In this document: positions 7,861 to 14,411 of the stretch, one piece after another
How positions within the stretch are numbered: position 1 is the stretch's first letter
Layout: each line of letters begins with the position of its first letter
Assembly: GCA_026954325.1 (NCBI GenBank)
Contig: JAIXKK010000136.1
Location: 1-33,915, forward strand
From: Bryobacterales bacterium
Lineage (GTDB): Bacteria; Acidobacteriota; Terriglobia; Bryobacterales; Bryobacteraceae
DNA length: 33,915 bases
Reading direction: 5' to 3'
Notes under the pieces: generated by a model
Told to the model about the DNA's origin: nothing
What the model saw: the letters and a program-made list of their open reading frames with translations, nothing else
Databases searched by the model: none
Made by a program: the position numbers and the translations under genes

Positions 7861-8719
7861 ACCTCCGGGCATTGATCAAGAAGGGAAGGACGTTCACGCC
7901 TCCAAACTACGCTGAGGAGGCGGCACAGGCGACCAGGCGGCTGGTCTTGGATCGTCGCACCATTCTGTTGAATTGCCAGTCCGTTGCCGACGACGTACTA
8001 ACCGGCTCGCTCCTGCCTCGCCAGGCGCTCGAAGAACTGAACCGGTTGGCGCATCCGGTGCCGCCCTACCCGGCAGTGTGGACCGAGTTTCGTGGACCTG
8101 ACGGCGCACCCAGCGGTGCGTTGGTGATGCGCATGAGCCCGCGTTGGTTCCTGGAACCATGCACGTCGGCGACGGCGCGAGGATCGACCCTGAAAGGTTG
8201 CAGTTTGCGGTGTCCTGTTTCTTCTTCACCGAGTATAACGGCGACGCCGCAGGTCCTTTCGTAGAGATTGCCTACTGCATTAGCAAAGAAAGCGGCGATG
8301 TTGCCGGCCCGGTGCTCTTTCGCAAAAAGAAGGGCGACCCGACCAAGGGCGACTGGTTCGCGCTCTGCCTTCTGGTGATTGGGCACAGCCTCGCCAGGCT
8401 GAATTGCCGCAACGTCGCCCTACATGCGATCAATCCACCCAAGAGTGCCCGGCGCCAGCAGCGGGATCTTGTCCCGGCCACTGTGTGGCACGAGATCCGG
8501 GTCACGAACGTGCCGCAGATCCGCACGGCCGGCCGCGCTGCCCTTGGGCGGGATGAGTCGGGAATGCGGCGGTTCTGGGTCCGCGGCCATTACGCCGACT
8601 ACCGCAACGGTTCCGGCCTGTTCGGCAACCCCGACCTGCGATGCGTGTTCTGTATCCCTGAGCACCAGCGCGGCAATGCGGAACTGGGCGATGTAATTCC
8701 GGAGTACAAGCTGGCATGA
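7857..8719 (+). pseudogene. Phage-type hypothetical protein, frameshifted
   Basis: Two frames together look like one protein of about 287 residues. The first runs from ATG 7857 (MNLRALIKKGRTFTPPN, later LAHPVPPYPAVWTEFRGPDG) to about 8150 and then turns to noise with a stop at 8264. The second, one frame over, carries ARIDPERLQFAVSCFFF, then LNCRNVALHAINPP, WHEIRV, VRGHYADYRNGSGLFGN and ends at 8719. The order of these blocks (aromatic N-terminal strand, L-x-C-x-N-V, R-G-H-x-x-D-Y-R, G-L-F-G) matches my recollection of a widespread uncharacterised phage family, so a one-base loss near 8120-8160 is likely. The alternative is a separate second gene starting at ATG 8159 or GTG 8144. Confidence 0.6.
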
Positions 8720-8743
8720 CGGCGCGAAAACAGGACTTGAACG

Positions 8744-10063
8744 ATGCCTCGGAATGAAGCTAGCCTTCAGGCCCTGACGGGAGGCGTCATTCTGAAACGG
8801 CGGGTACAACATCCCAGCGTCCACGAGCGGACGGACCGCGGAACCCACTACTGGCACTTCCGCTACTACGCCGACGAGATCCAGCCCGATGGCTCCGTCA
8901 AGACCGTGCGGAAGTTCTACACGATCGGGCCCAGCCGCGGCGAGGGCGCCATCGGGAAGCGGCAGGCAGAGATCGAACGCGACAAGTTTCTCGCGAAGTT
9001 GAATGCTCCAACTCCGGAAGCTGCTGTCGAACAAGCTCTCGCGACCGGGATCGCCCTGTTCGGTGAAATCGCGAAGATGTATGAGGAAGGCTACCTCGGC
9101 CGCGAGCGCCGAATCAGCAAGCGGACGCGGGTCAAAGAGAAGTTCTACCTCGACACCTATCTCGTGCCGCGCTGGGGGAAGTTTCGCCTCAACGAGATCA
9201 AGCCCAAGGCGGTAGAAGACTGGCTCCATACGACATTCGAGGCGTGGTGGACGATGCACGGGGTGCGCGCGATTATGAGCCGGGTTTTCTATTACGCCGA
9301 AGGTCACGGCCTGTGGGAAGAGGGCAAGCGCAGCCCCGCCAGCAAGGCGAAACTCGGGAAGAAGCGGCATTCGTACGAGCGGCGCATTCTCTCCTTCGAC
9401 GAGACCGCGCGCGTGCTGAGCCGGATCGAGGAACCGTACAAGCTGATCATCGAAACCTGCATTGCCACGGGCACGCGCATCTCGGAAGTACTCGGGCTCA
9501 AATGGAAACACCTGAACCTCGACGCCGCCACCATCAAAGTGGAACAACGGGTGTGGCACCAGGACGTCGGCCGCCCAAAGAGCGAGGAGAGCCGGCGTAT
9601 TCTGGGCATCGGCGACCTCGCCGCGCGCTTCCGCGAGAAGGCGGCGGGGGACGATGCCCGGCGGGAGGCCTGGGCGTTTCACCAGAAGCGTGCTCCGGAG
9701 AAGCCGTTATGGGACTCGGGTGTGCGGAACGCTCTCCATCAAGCCGCTCAAGCCGAAGGCTGCGATTTCCCGGGTCTCGGGCCGCACTCCTTTCGCCGCG
9801 CCAATATCACGTGGCGGCAGGAAGTCGGCGGTAGCGCCGTCGAGGCGTCGAAGATCGCCGGGCACGCCGATCTGGAGATGACTGGCGAATACACCTTCGT
9901 TGCCCCGGAACGCCAAAACGAGCTGACCCGCCGCATCCAGGATAAACTCGCGAAAGCCGCTAACAAAGCAATGAGTCCGCCGCCGGAGACGGCGCCCCAC
10001 GGACCAGCAGCGCCGGAAGCTCTACTTGACGGACTGCAGCCGGCCACAGATGTTGTCCAGTGA
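8744..10063 (+). CDS. Tyrosine recombinase / integrase
   Basis: 439 residues. The N-terminal arm-binding and core-binding domains span roughly residues 1-210, with RKFYTIG and SKRTRVKEKFYLDTYLVPRWG typical of phage integrases. The catalytic domain is complete: Arg245 in GTRIS, Lys279 in RPKSEE, His348 and Arg351 in PHSFRR, His374 in AGHADLEM and the nucleophile Tyr383 in GEYTF. The C-terminal 45 residues are Pro/Ala-rich. It would integrate and excise the element at an att site, most likely the tRNA 3' end whose remnant is at 13990-14023. ATG 8744 is preceded by AGGA. It is the last gene of the replication module and is undamaged, so the element may still be recombined even though other genes are broken. 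Confidence 0.93.
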   Translation: MPRNEASLQALTGGVILKRRVQHPSVHERTDRGTHYWHFRYYADEIQPDGSVKTVRKFYTIGPSRGEGAIGKRQAEIERDKFLAKLNAPTPEAAVEQALATGIALFGEIAKMYEEGYLGRERRISKRTRVKEKFYLDTYLVPRWGKFRLNEIKPKAVEDWLHTTFEAWWTMHGVRAIMSRVFYYAEGHGLWEEGKRSPASKAKLGKKRHSYERRILSFDETARVLSRIEEPYKLIIETCIATGTRISEVLGLKWKHLNLDAATIKVEQRVWHQDVGRPKSEESRRILGIGDLAARFREKAAGDDARREAWAFHQKRAPEKPLWDSGVRNALHQAAQAEGCDFPGLGPHSFRRANITWRQEVGGSAVEASKIAGHADLEMTGEYTFVAPERQNELTRRIQDKLAKAANKAMSPPPETAPHGPAAPEALLDGLQPATDVVQ

Positions 10064-10116
10064 TTCGCGCCACCGTTGGAAACCCGCACCGCCCGCCGGG
10101 GTAGCTTTCCTACCAC

Positions 10117-10146
10117 TTGCCGGATTTCACCAGATGTATGTACACT
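10117..10146 (+). promoter_or_regulatory. Predicted promoter of the brnT-brnA pair
   Basis: TTGCCG at 10117-10122, an 18-base spacer, and TACACT at 10141-10146. Transcription would begin about 10153, a few bases before ATG 10156, giving an almost leaderless mRNA. The -10 lies inside the palindrome at 10134-10157. Confidence 0.45.
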
Positions 10147-10157
10147 TGTATTTACAT
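10134..10157. promoter_or_regulatory. Palindromic operator candidate, probably for BrnA
   Basis: The 24 bases read ATGTA-TG-TACA-CT-TGTA-TT-TACAT: four short blocks in dyad symmetry, with 18 of 24 positions agreeing with the reverse complement and the mismatches confined to the 2-base spacers. The site covers the -10 element and the first two bases of the brnT start codon, where a bound repressor would block transcription. BrnA-type antitoxins are known to repress their own operons; assignment of this site to BrnA is inference. Confidence 0.55.
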
Positions 10158-10470
10158 GAGCGGGCGCGCGCGAATTGGCTTCGAGTGGGATGAGGGGAAC
10201 GAGGGGCACATAGCCGCGCATGGGATAACGCTGGCCGAGGTCGAGGAGGCCCTGACGAATGAGGATTGGCTGCTCATGTTGGGCATCACTACCCACCCGA
10301 GTGGCGAGAATCGCTATATATGCTACGGCAAGACGGATGATGGCAAGCCGTTGCGGGTGGTATTCACCATGCGGCGCGGAAAAACGCGCCCGGTAACCGC
10401 GCACAAATTGAAACGAAAAATGAGGAGAGATTATGAAAAAGCCATCGAAAAAAGACGTAATGAAGCCTAA
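10156..10470 (+). CDS. brnT: BrnT-like toxin (RelE-fold ribonuclease)
   Basis: 104 residues from ATG 10156. The hallmark of BrnT proteins opens it: GFEWDEGNEGHIAAHGIT followed by EVEEAL, then a beta-sheet core with RYICYGKTDDGKPLRVVFTM and a basic C-terminus (RRDYEKAIEKRR). BrnT toxins are RelE-fold ribonucleases that arrest translation and are neutralised by BrnA, encoded next. An in-frame TTG at 10117 would add 13 residues but sits on the predicted promoter, so I prefer 10156. It overlaps the antitoxin gene by 38 bases, giving the usual toxin-first order. The module lies between the integrase and the att remnant, a typical cargo position. Confidence 0.8.
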   Translation: MSGRARIGFEWDEGNEGHIAAHGITLAEVEEALTNEDWLLMLGITTHPSGENRYICYGKTDDGKPLRVVFTMRRGKTRPVTAHKLKRKMRRDYEKAIEKRRNEA

Positions 10471-10738
10471 AGCGAAAGCGTCGCAGGCGCCGGACTTCGC
10501 CTCGGAGCGCGAGGAGGCAGCATGGTGGGACAAGCATGCGGATGAATTCCACGAGGACGTGATCGCCCAGGGCCAATATAAGCCTGGATTGAAACTGCGG
10601 CGAACAAAGCCGGTAACCATCCGCCTGGCCGAAGCCGATGTGGAACTGGCCAAGACGCTCGCGGTGCGTTCCGGGGTGCCGTACCAAACACTTATGAAGG
10701 AACTGCTCCACGAAGCCTTGAAGCGAAAGAGTGCATGA
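10433..10738 (+). CDS. brnA: BrnA-like antitoxin (ribbon-helix-helix/CopG type)
   Basis: 101 residues from ATG 10433, with GAGGAG just upstream. The N-terminal half is Lys/Glu-rich and contains WWDKHADEF, as in BrnA and related antitoxins, which wrap around the toxin. The C-terminal half is a CopG-type DNA-binding domain: KPVTIRLAEADVELAKTLA, then GVPYQTLMKELLHEAL. The protein should neutralise BrnT and repress the shared operon through the palindrome at 10134-10157. Reading frame and codon use are normal; the pair looks functional. Confidence 0.8.
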   Translation: MKKPSKKDVMKPKAKASQAPDFASEREEAAWWDKHADEFHEDVIAQGQYKPGLKLRRTKPVTIRLAEADVELAKTLAVRSGVPYQTLMKELLHEALKRKSA

Positions 10739-10880
10739 GCCTGCATTCGCACTCCCGGCGTGAGGTTTTTCGGGTGCGGGAAGTGAGGCGTAGCCGGCTT
10801 CGGTTCGGAGTTGAGCGGCGATCCAACAGCCATAGGGCGCTGGGGATCGGCCTCGTCCGCGAACTGAGAGGTGCAACTCG

Positions 10881-11855
10881 ATGAAGGCGAAAAAGGTCCG
10901 CGCCGTTTTTCAACTCCAGGTCCGTCTCCGCGATATAGAGCCCGCGATCTGGCGGCGCATCCACGTTTGGGAGGACGTCAAGCTTCCGCAGTTGCACCGC
11001 GTTTTCCAAATGCTTTTCAACTGGGAGGACTACCACCTCCATGACTTCGTCGTCGGGCGGCGAGTCTACAGCGTTCCCGATCCGGATGACGACCTCAACG
11101 AGCGCAAGGTGATCGATGAGAAAGGTGTGCCGCTGAGCCGCATCGTAGACCGCGTCGGCGACACTTTCGTCTACTCCTACGACTTCGGCGACGATTGGCA
11201 ACACGACGTCCTGCTCGAGGCGATTCTTCTCCCCGAGCCAGGCGCCTTCTACCCACGCTGCATCGCTGGCGCTCGAAACGGCCCTCCGGAAGACGCCGGC
11301 GGGCCGTATGGTTACGCGCGCTATCTCGAAGCCCTGTCGGACCCGGACCACGAGGAGCATGCGGAACTGCTGGCCTGGCGTGGCCCCTTCGATCCCGAGG
11401 AGTTCCCGCTAGATCGAATCAACGCCTCGTTGAAGCGAAGCTTCTACAGGCGTCCCGCGGCAAAGCCGGCGTTGCCAGCCGTGGAGCCCAACCCTGAAAT
11501 GGATCACCTCGCGCAGTTCATCCGCGCAGCCCTGCAAGGCGGCATCCCTCCGGATATTCCGAAGACGCGGATCGCGCCCGGCTCGACTCTGCCGCTTGAG
11601 CTCACCGATCGCGAAAGGGATCTGATCCTGAAACAGTCGTTCGCCGAAGAAGACCTCACACGCCGGCTGCGACTCGTTTCACCGCCCGGCCAGTCCACAG
11701 TAGTCCGATACACGCTGGATGAATTAGACGATCTGGCCGGGTACGTCGCGGCGGAATCCAATCATGCCAAGGACCCCAAACTTCACAAGTTGTGGGAGGC
11801 CATCTACGTGAAGATCGCGGCGCTGCTCGAATCGTACACCGATGGGCAGGAGTAA
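10881..11855 (+). CDS. pRiA4b ORF-3-like protein with C-terminal extension
   Basis: 324 residues. Residues 1 to about 185 form the plasmid pRiA4b ORF-3 domain: VFQLQVRLRDIEPAIWRRI near the start, LHRVFQMLFNWEDYHLHDF, then VYSYDFGDDWQHDVLLE and PRCIAGARNGPPEDAGG. The function of this family is not established, although it is very common on plasmids and genomic islands. The last 125 residues (after about 200) hold a separate helical domain with LELTDRERDLILKQ and LDELDDLAGYVAAES, probably an interaction module. ATG 10881 follows AGAGGTG. The 142 bases before it, after brnA, hold no gene; I see only a weak GC-rich inverted repeat there. Confidence 0.8.
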   Translation: MKAKKVRAVFQLQVRLRDIEPAIWRRIHVWEDVKLPQLHRVFQMLFNWEDYHLHDFVVGRRVYSVPDPDDDLNERKVIDEKGVPLSRIVDRVGDTFVYSYDFGDDWQHDVLLEAILLPEPGAFYPRCIAGARNGPPEDAGGPYGYARYLEALSDPDHEEHAELLAWRGPFDPEEFPLDRINASLKRSFYRRPAAKPALPAVEPNPEMDHLAQFIRAALQGGIPPDIPKTRIAPGSTLPLELTDRERDLILKQSFAEEDLTRRLRLVSPPGQSTVVRYTLDELDDLAGYVAAESNHAKDPKLHKLWEAIYVKIAALLESYTDGQE

Positions 11856-11880
11856 GTCCATGGCCGCCTTCTCTCCCACA

Positions 11881-11954
11881 TGGGCATCGTGGGCGCTCTG
11901 TATAAGAGAGGGAAATCCTGTCAGACTTTTCGAAGGCGAGTACAACCGCGCGCG
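11881..11954 (+). repeat. Composite repeat, part A, copy 1
   Basis: 74 bases that match 13715-13788 at 67 positions with no gaps. The shared core includes GGGCGCTCTGTATA, AGAGG, ATCCTGTCAGACTT and GGCGAGTACAAC. Read on the minus strand both copies keep an open frame with ARAVVLA and LSYTERPRCP, so a decayed coding origin is possible. The segment CTCTTATACAGAG (minus strand) recalls IS4-family ends, but not closely enough to name an element. Confidence 0.8.
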
Positions 11955-12015
11955 AAGCATGCCGGATGCCAAACTCCCGCGTTCTGCCGATGAGGTCCTC
12001 GGCTGTGGAGTCCAC

Positions 12016-12151
12016 GACATCCACCCCGACGGCTACCGGCGTGAGGACGCCAGTGGCTGCGCTCGAACGCGCCGTGTCGCGTCCGGGCAGGCCTGGTGGC
12101 TGGGTGCGCCCCCACCACCCGAATGGCCGCTTTATGGCTCTCGCGACTGCG
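12016..12151 (+). repeat. Composite repeat, part B, copy 1
   Basis: Matches 14198-14336 in two blocks: CACCCCGACG...GTGAGGA...GCCAGTG and, about 50 bases on, ACCACCCG...GGCCGC...CTCG. About four fifths of positions agree in the first 45 bases, with small gaps. In this copy parts A and B are about 60 bases apart. Confidence 0.6.
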
Positions 12152-12241
12152 GGGTAAAGAGGCGAGAGCAGTCGTTCACCAAATGCGAAGCCCCGCCGGC
12201 GGGTACACTTCCGCCTCTCTGTCCGCCATAATTGAAGAGGC

Positions 12242-12550
12242 ATGACAGTCGCGGACATCGAAATCCCGGAAGCCCGGATCGGCGACCTCTGCCGGCGGGA
12301 GGGCATCAGGAGACTTGCTCTGTTTGGCTCCGTGCTGACCGGCTGCTTCTCGGAATCGAGCGACATCGATGTCCTGGTAGAGTTCCGGCCTGGCACGAAG
12401 GTCGGCTTCTTCCGTCTCGCCGATATCCAGGCGGAGTTGAGCCGCTTGTTCGGCGGCCGGACGATCGACCTCCGAACACCGATGGACTTGAGCCGGTACT
12501 TCCGTGATGAGGTAGTTCGAGACGCGATGGTCGTCTATGCTGAAGCCTGA
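12242..12550 (+). CDS. mntA: MntA-like nucleotidyltransferase antitoxin
   Basis: 102-residue minimal nucleotidyltransferase. The signature is intact: LALFGSVLTG, then SESSDIDVLVEF with the two metal-binding Asp of D-x-D, and a third acidic position in RTIDLRTPMDL. Members paired with HEPN proteins (MntA/HepT) inactivate the HEPN ribonuclease by adding AMP to a Tyr near its active site. ATG 12242 follows AAGAGG. The gene overlaps the HEPN reading frame by 14 bases, but that partner is frameshifted, leaving an apparently orphan antitoxin. Confidence 0.8.
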   Translation: MTVADIEIPEARIGDLCRREGIRRLALFGSVLTGCFSESSDIDVLVEFRPGTKVGFFRLADIQAELSRLFGGRTIDLRTPMDLSRYFRDEVVRDAMVVYAEA

Positions 12551-12895
12551 CGTCGTCCGGTTGCGCCACATGCGAGAGGCCGCAGCTTACGCCCAGGAGA
12601 TGACGGTTTCGCACACACGGGCGGACCTCGATGAAAACGTAATGCTAAGGATGGCGCTGACCCATGTCTGGAGATCTTGGGCGAGGCCGTCTCAAAGGTG
12701 ACTCCGGAAACTCGGACGCAGCTTTCCTCGATTCCGTTCGCTCAAATCATAGCGATGCGCCATCGGCTCATCCACGCCTACTTCGACGTGGACTCGGACA
12801 TCGTCTGGACGACGGTTGTCGAGGACCTGCCTCCGCTCCTCGTCGCGCTTGATGCGGCTCTCGCACAAGCAGAACAATCGCGATTCCGAGATTGA
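12537..12895 (+). pseudogene. hepT: HepT-like HEPN toxin, frameshifted
   Basis: From ATG 12537 the frame reads MLKPDVVRLRHMREAAAYAQ to ALTH at 12654-12665, then fails. One frame over, from 12668, the HEPN domain continues: LEILGEAVSKVTPETRTQL, then the catalytic R-x4-H-x-Y motif RHRLIHAY (12758-12781), FDVDSDIVW and a stop at 12893-12895. Family members usually have a residue such as Cys or Ala between TH and LEI, so the loss of a single T (CATTGTCTG to CATGTCTG, about 12665-12667) explains the shift. The unshifted frame ends at a TGA about 40 bases later. The active site is preserved but no longer joined to the N-terminal helix. HepT proteins are ribonucleases that cut RNA to stop growth. 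Confidence 0.8.
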
Positions 12896-12927
12896 CAACA
12901 ATCACTCATCGTGAGACAACCCTCTCA

Positions 12928-12943
12928 GGCGCGGCAACGCGCC
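12928..12943. other. Short perfect hairpin with GCAA loop
   Basis: GGCGCG-GCAA-CGCGCC forms a 6-bp stem with a GNRA-type tetraloop 33 bases after the hepT stop. There is no T-run after it, so it is not a classical terminator; it could protect an mRNA end. Confidence 0.35.
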
Positions 12944-13060
12944 GTTCATAACGGACTACCGGGACCGTCCGAATAAGCTCCATCCCGCATCCCTGCTCGG
13001 GTGAGGTGTCGCCCGAGCGACCTCAACACCATCTCGCAGTACCACGGCAGGCGTGTGTTC

Positions 13061-13492
13061 ATGGAACGAGAGATACCGTTCTACTCCTACGACGGCCAAC
13101 TCCTTCAGTGGATTGATGCGAAGCGGCTCGACCGCCTGATCAGCCTCGACCGCGTGTCTCGCGTCGTGAAGCATCGGAAGGGGCACGCCGCCCGCGCGGT
13201 CTTGCGGCACACGCCTGGCGAGCCTAAGCCTAAGCCGTCTTTGCTGTCCGACTACCTGGGAACGGAGTACTGCCTGCGCCAGCGGCTTGAAGACGGGCGC
13301 CGTTGTTTCCGTCTGCGCCCGCTCGGAGAACGCGATGCCGACGAACATTACCTCGCACCTGATGAGGTCGGGCCTATCTTCCTTCGCGTGCTGCTGGATT
13401 GGAAACTACCGGCAGGTATCGGCTTCATTGGGCATGAACCGCCTAAAGTAACGGATCGCACTATCCCGAATAAGCCTTTATACCCGTATTGA
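13061..13492 (+). CDS. Hypothetical protein of the island
   Basis: 143 residues from ATG 13061; the frame is open from 13001 but earlier residues look non-coding. It begins MEREIPFYSYDGQLLQWID and has VVKHRKGHAARAVL, a Pro/Lys-rich loop, then LGTEYCLRQRLEDGRRCFRLRPLG and FLRVLLDWK. The mix of short strands and basic loops suggests a small nucleic-acid-associated fold, but I recognise no family. The ribosome site is weak, so the start is uncertain. Codon use resembles the rest of the island. It is the last gene before the att remnant. Confidence 0.55.
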   Translation: MEREIPFYSYDGQLLQWIDAKRLDRLISLDRVSRVVKHRKGHAARAVLRHTPGEPKPKPSLLSDYLGTEYCLRQRLEDGRRCFRLRPLGERDADEHYLAPDEVGPIFLRVLLDWKLPAGIGFIGHEPPKVTDRTIPNKPLYPY

Positions 13493-13548
13493 TTACAGGG
13501 ATGGAACCTGCTGAAGCTCAGGCGAAGACGACGCGGCGGCGCCATGTG

Positions 13549-13637
13549 TGCTCTCTCGCTGGAACGTGGCGGATTCAAGGAAAGGCACCTTTCGCAGCAC
13601 CGCCATCAGTTGGCTGGCGGCGTCACGTTCGAGAGCC
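13549..13637. repeat. Imperfect inverted repeat with an inner hairpin
   Basis: The left arm GCTCTCTCGCTGGAACGTGG (about 13550-13569) pairs, with a few gaps, with CACGTTCGAGAGC (about 13624-13636). Between them is a small perfect hairpin, GAAAGG-CA-CCTTTC. The whole could fold as one RNA or be the end of a decayed insertion element. Confidence 0.35.
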
Positions 13638-13659
13638 GAAATTTTCACCGAACCTGTCG

Positions 13660-13679
13660 TTTTCAGCATTTGCTGAAAA
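13660..13679. repeat. Perfect 9-bp palindrome
   Basis: TTTTCAGCA-TT-TGCTGAAAA, a perfect 9-bp dyad with a 2-base centre, in an otherwise gene-free stretch. Symmetry on this scale suits a DNA-binding site or a terminal structure of a decayed element; there is no gene right beside it to regulate. Confidence 0.5.
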
Positions 13680-13714
13680 TCATTGTTCCACTGAAAACAG
13701 CCTCCGTCAATGCG

Positions 13715-13788
13715 TGGGCATCGTGGGCGCTCTGTATAGGAGAGGAAGATCCTGTCAGACTTCACGAGGGCGAGTACAACTGCGCGCG
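13715..13788 (+). repeat. Composite repeat, part A, copy 2
   Basis: Second copy of the 74-base segment at 11881-11954, in the same orientation, with 67 of 74 positions identical. In this copy part B follows only after about 410 bases, with the tRNA remnant between them, so the composite was split or expanded here. Confidence 0.8.
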
Positions 13789-13989
13789 CGTAGTAGGACT
13801 GGGTCCACGGGCAGAAGCTGTGGCGATTCCCTCGGCCGATGTGGTCCGAAACTGGAGTCAATTCGGAGTCCACTTCGCCTTCCGGGTGGCCCTGGAAACC
13901 AATTGGAGACCAAAACGGCCGCCGCTACGTCTTGTGTTTTCAGTCGGACAATCGCTGCAAGTAATTGATTTTCGCCCGTTGGGGTGCAA

Positions 13990-14023
13990 GCGGTCCCTGG
14001 TTCAAATCCCGGCAGCCCGACCA
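13990..14023 (+). other. tRNA 3'-end remnant, probable attachment site (attR)
   Basis: The sequence ends like a tRNA: T-arm CCTGG-TTCAAAT-CCCGG (13996-14012), acceptor strand CAGCCCG (14013-14019), discriminator A and CCA (14021-14023). The T-stem has one mismatch. No 5' half, D-arm or anticodon arm is found upstream, so it is not a complete gene. The acceptor strand implies a C1-G72 pair with A73, which is characteristic of bacterial tRNA-Pro. Integrases commonly recombine into tRNA 3' ends and leave such a copy at one side of the element. It marks the likely right end of the island. Confidence 0.65.
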
Positions 14024-14197
14024 AATAACTCAAAGTCTTCAGAACTCGACCTCCTCAGAACCCCGTCGCCAGGCTCCAAATCCCAAAACTCCTCCGAACA
14101 GGGTCCAACACGCCGTCCGGTGTCGATTGGTGTTCGTGCTTCGAAGGCATGAGTAACTGATGCTTCACTTACGGCAGGTTTTTCAATCGCCATATAC

Positions 14198-14336
14198 AAC
14201 ATCCACCCATTCACCCCGACGACTGCCGGCTGTGAGGATGCCAGTGACCGCGCCCGCGCGGGCGGGCAGGGGCTGCTTTCGTCCCCTACCACCCGCGGGC
14301 CGCATAATGATTCTCGTGCGTGTGCGAGACCCGATG
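14198..14336 (+). repeat. Composite repeat, part B, copy 2
   Basis: Counterpart of 12016-12151: ACATCCACC, CACCCCGACGACTGCCGGC, GTGAGGATGCCAGTG, and later ACCACCCG...GGCCGC. This copy has an 8-base expansion near its start and other small gaps. It lies outside the tRNA remnant, on the chromosomal side. Confidence 0.55.
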
Positions 14337-14375
14337 CGTGAACAATCGTTTTTCAGAGCCGGCCGTGAATGCTCC

Positions 14376-14405
14376 TTGCCGGGCGGGTGACCTGACAGAT
14401 AGTAT
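14376..14405 (+). promoter_or_regulatory. Predicted promoter of the MFS transporter gene
   Basis: TTGCCG (14376-14381), an 18-base spacer and TAGTAT (14400-14405). The GTG start at 14412 begins only 7 bases after the -10, so the transcript should be leaderless, in line with the absence of a ribosome site. Confidence 0.45.
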
Positions 14406-14411
14406 GCTCAT

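Larger units (their letters stand above)
11856..12241. other. Gene-free stretch holding the first copy of a two-part repeat
   Basis: 386 bases without a convincing gene on either strand. Most of it is the composite repeat described at 11881-11954 and 12016-12151. The last part (about 12210-12240) holds a CATAAT at 12228-12233 that could be a -10 element for the nucleotidyltransferase gene, and AAGAGG at 12235-12240 as its ribosome site. Confidence 0.5.
13493..14411. other. Gene-free junction between island and chromosome
   Basis: 919 bases with no gene I can support. In order it holds an imperfect inverted repeat (13549-13637), a 9-bp palindrome (13660-13679), repeat part A copy 2 (13715-13788), a tRNA 3'-end remnant (13990-14023), repeat part B copy 2 (14198-14336) and the promoter of the MFS gene (14376-14405). 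Several open frames cross it, but none has a ribosome site, codon pattern or family likeness. Confidence 0.6.

Noticed and set aside
10117..10155. TTG start extending BrnT by 13 residues
   Set aside because: The stretch coincides with the predicted promoter and palindrome; the family pattern begins after ATG 10156.
11881..11954. Naming repeat part A as a Tn5/IS50 end
   Set aside because: Only a short core resembles the IS4-family end; the outer bases differ and no transposase is present.
13755..14033. Minus-strand open frame beginning near the tRNA remnant (contains LPGFEPGT)
   Set aside because: This peptide is the well-known false translation of tRNA 3' ends read in antisense; the rest has no coding character.
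13489..14156. Several plus-strand open frames (13489-13968, 13544-14152)
   Set aside because: They cross repeat, palindrome and tRNA remnant, lack ribosome sites and have no protein-like pattern.
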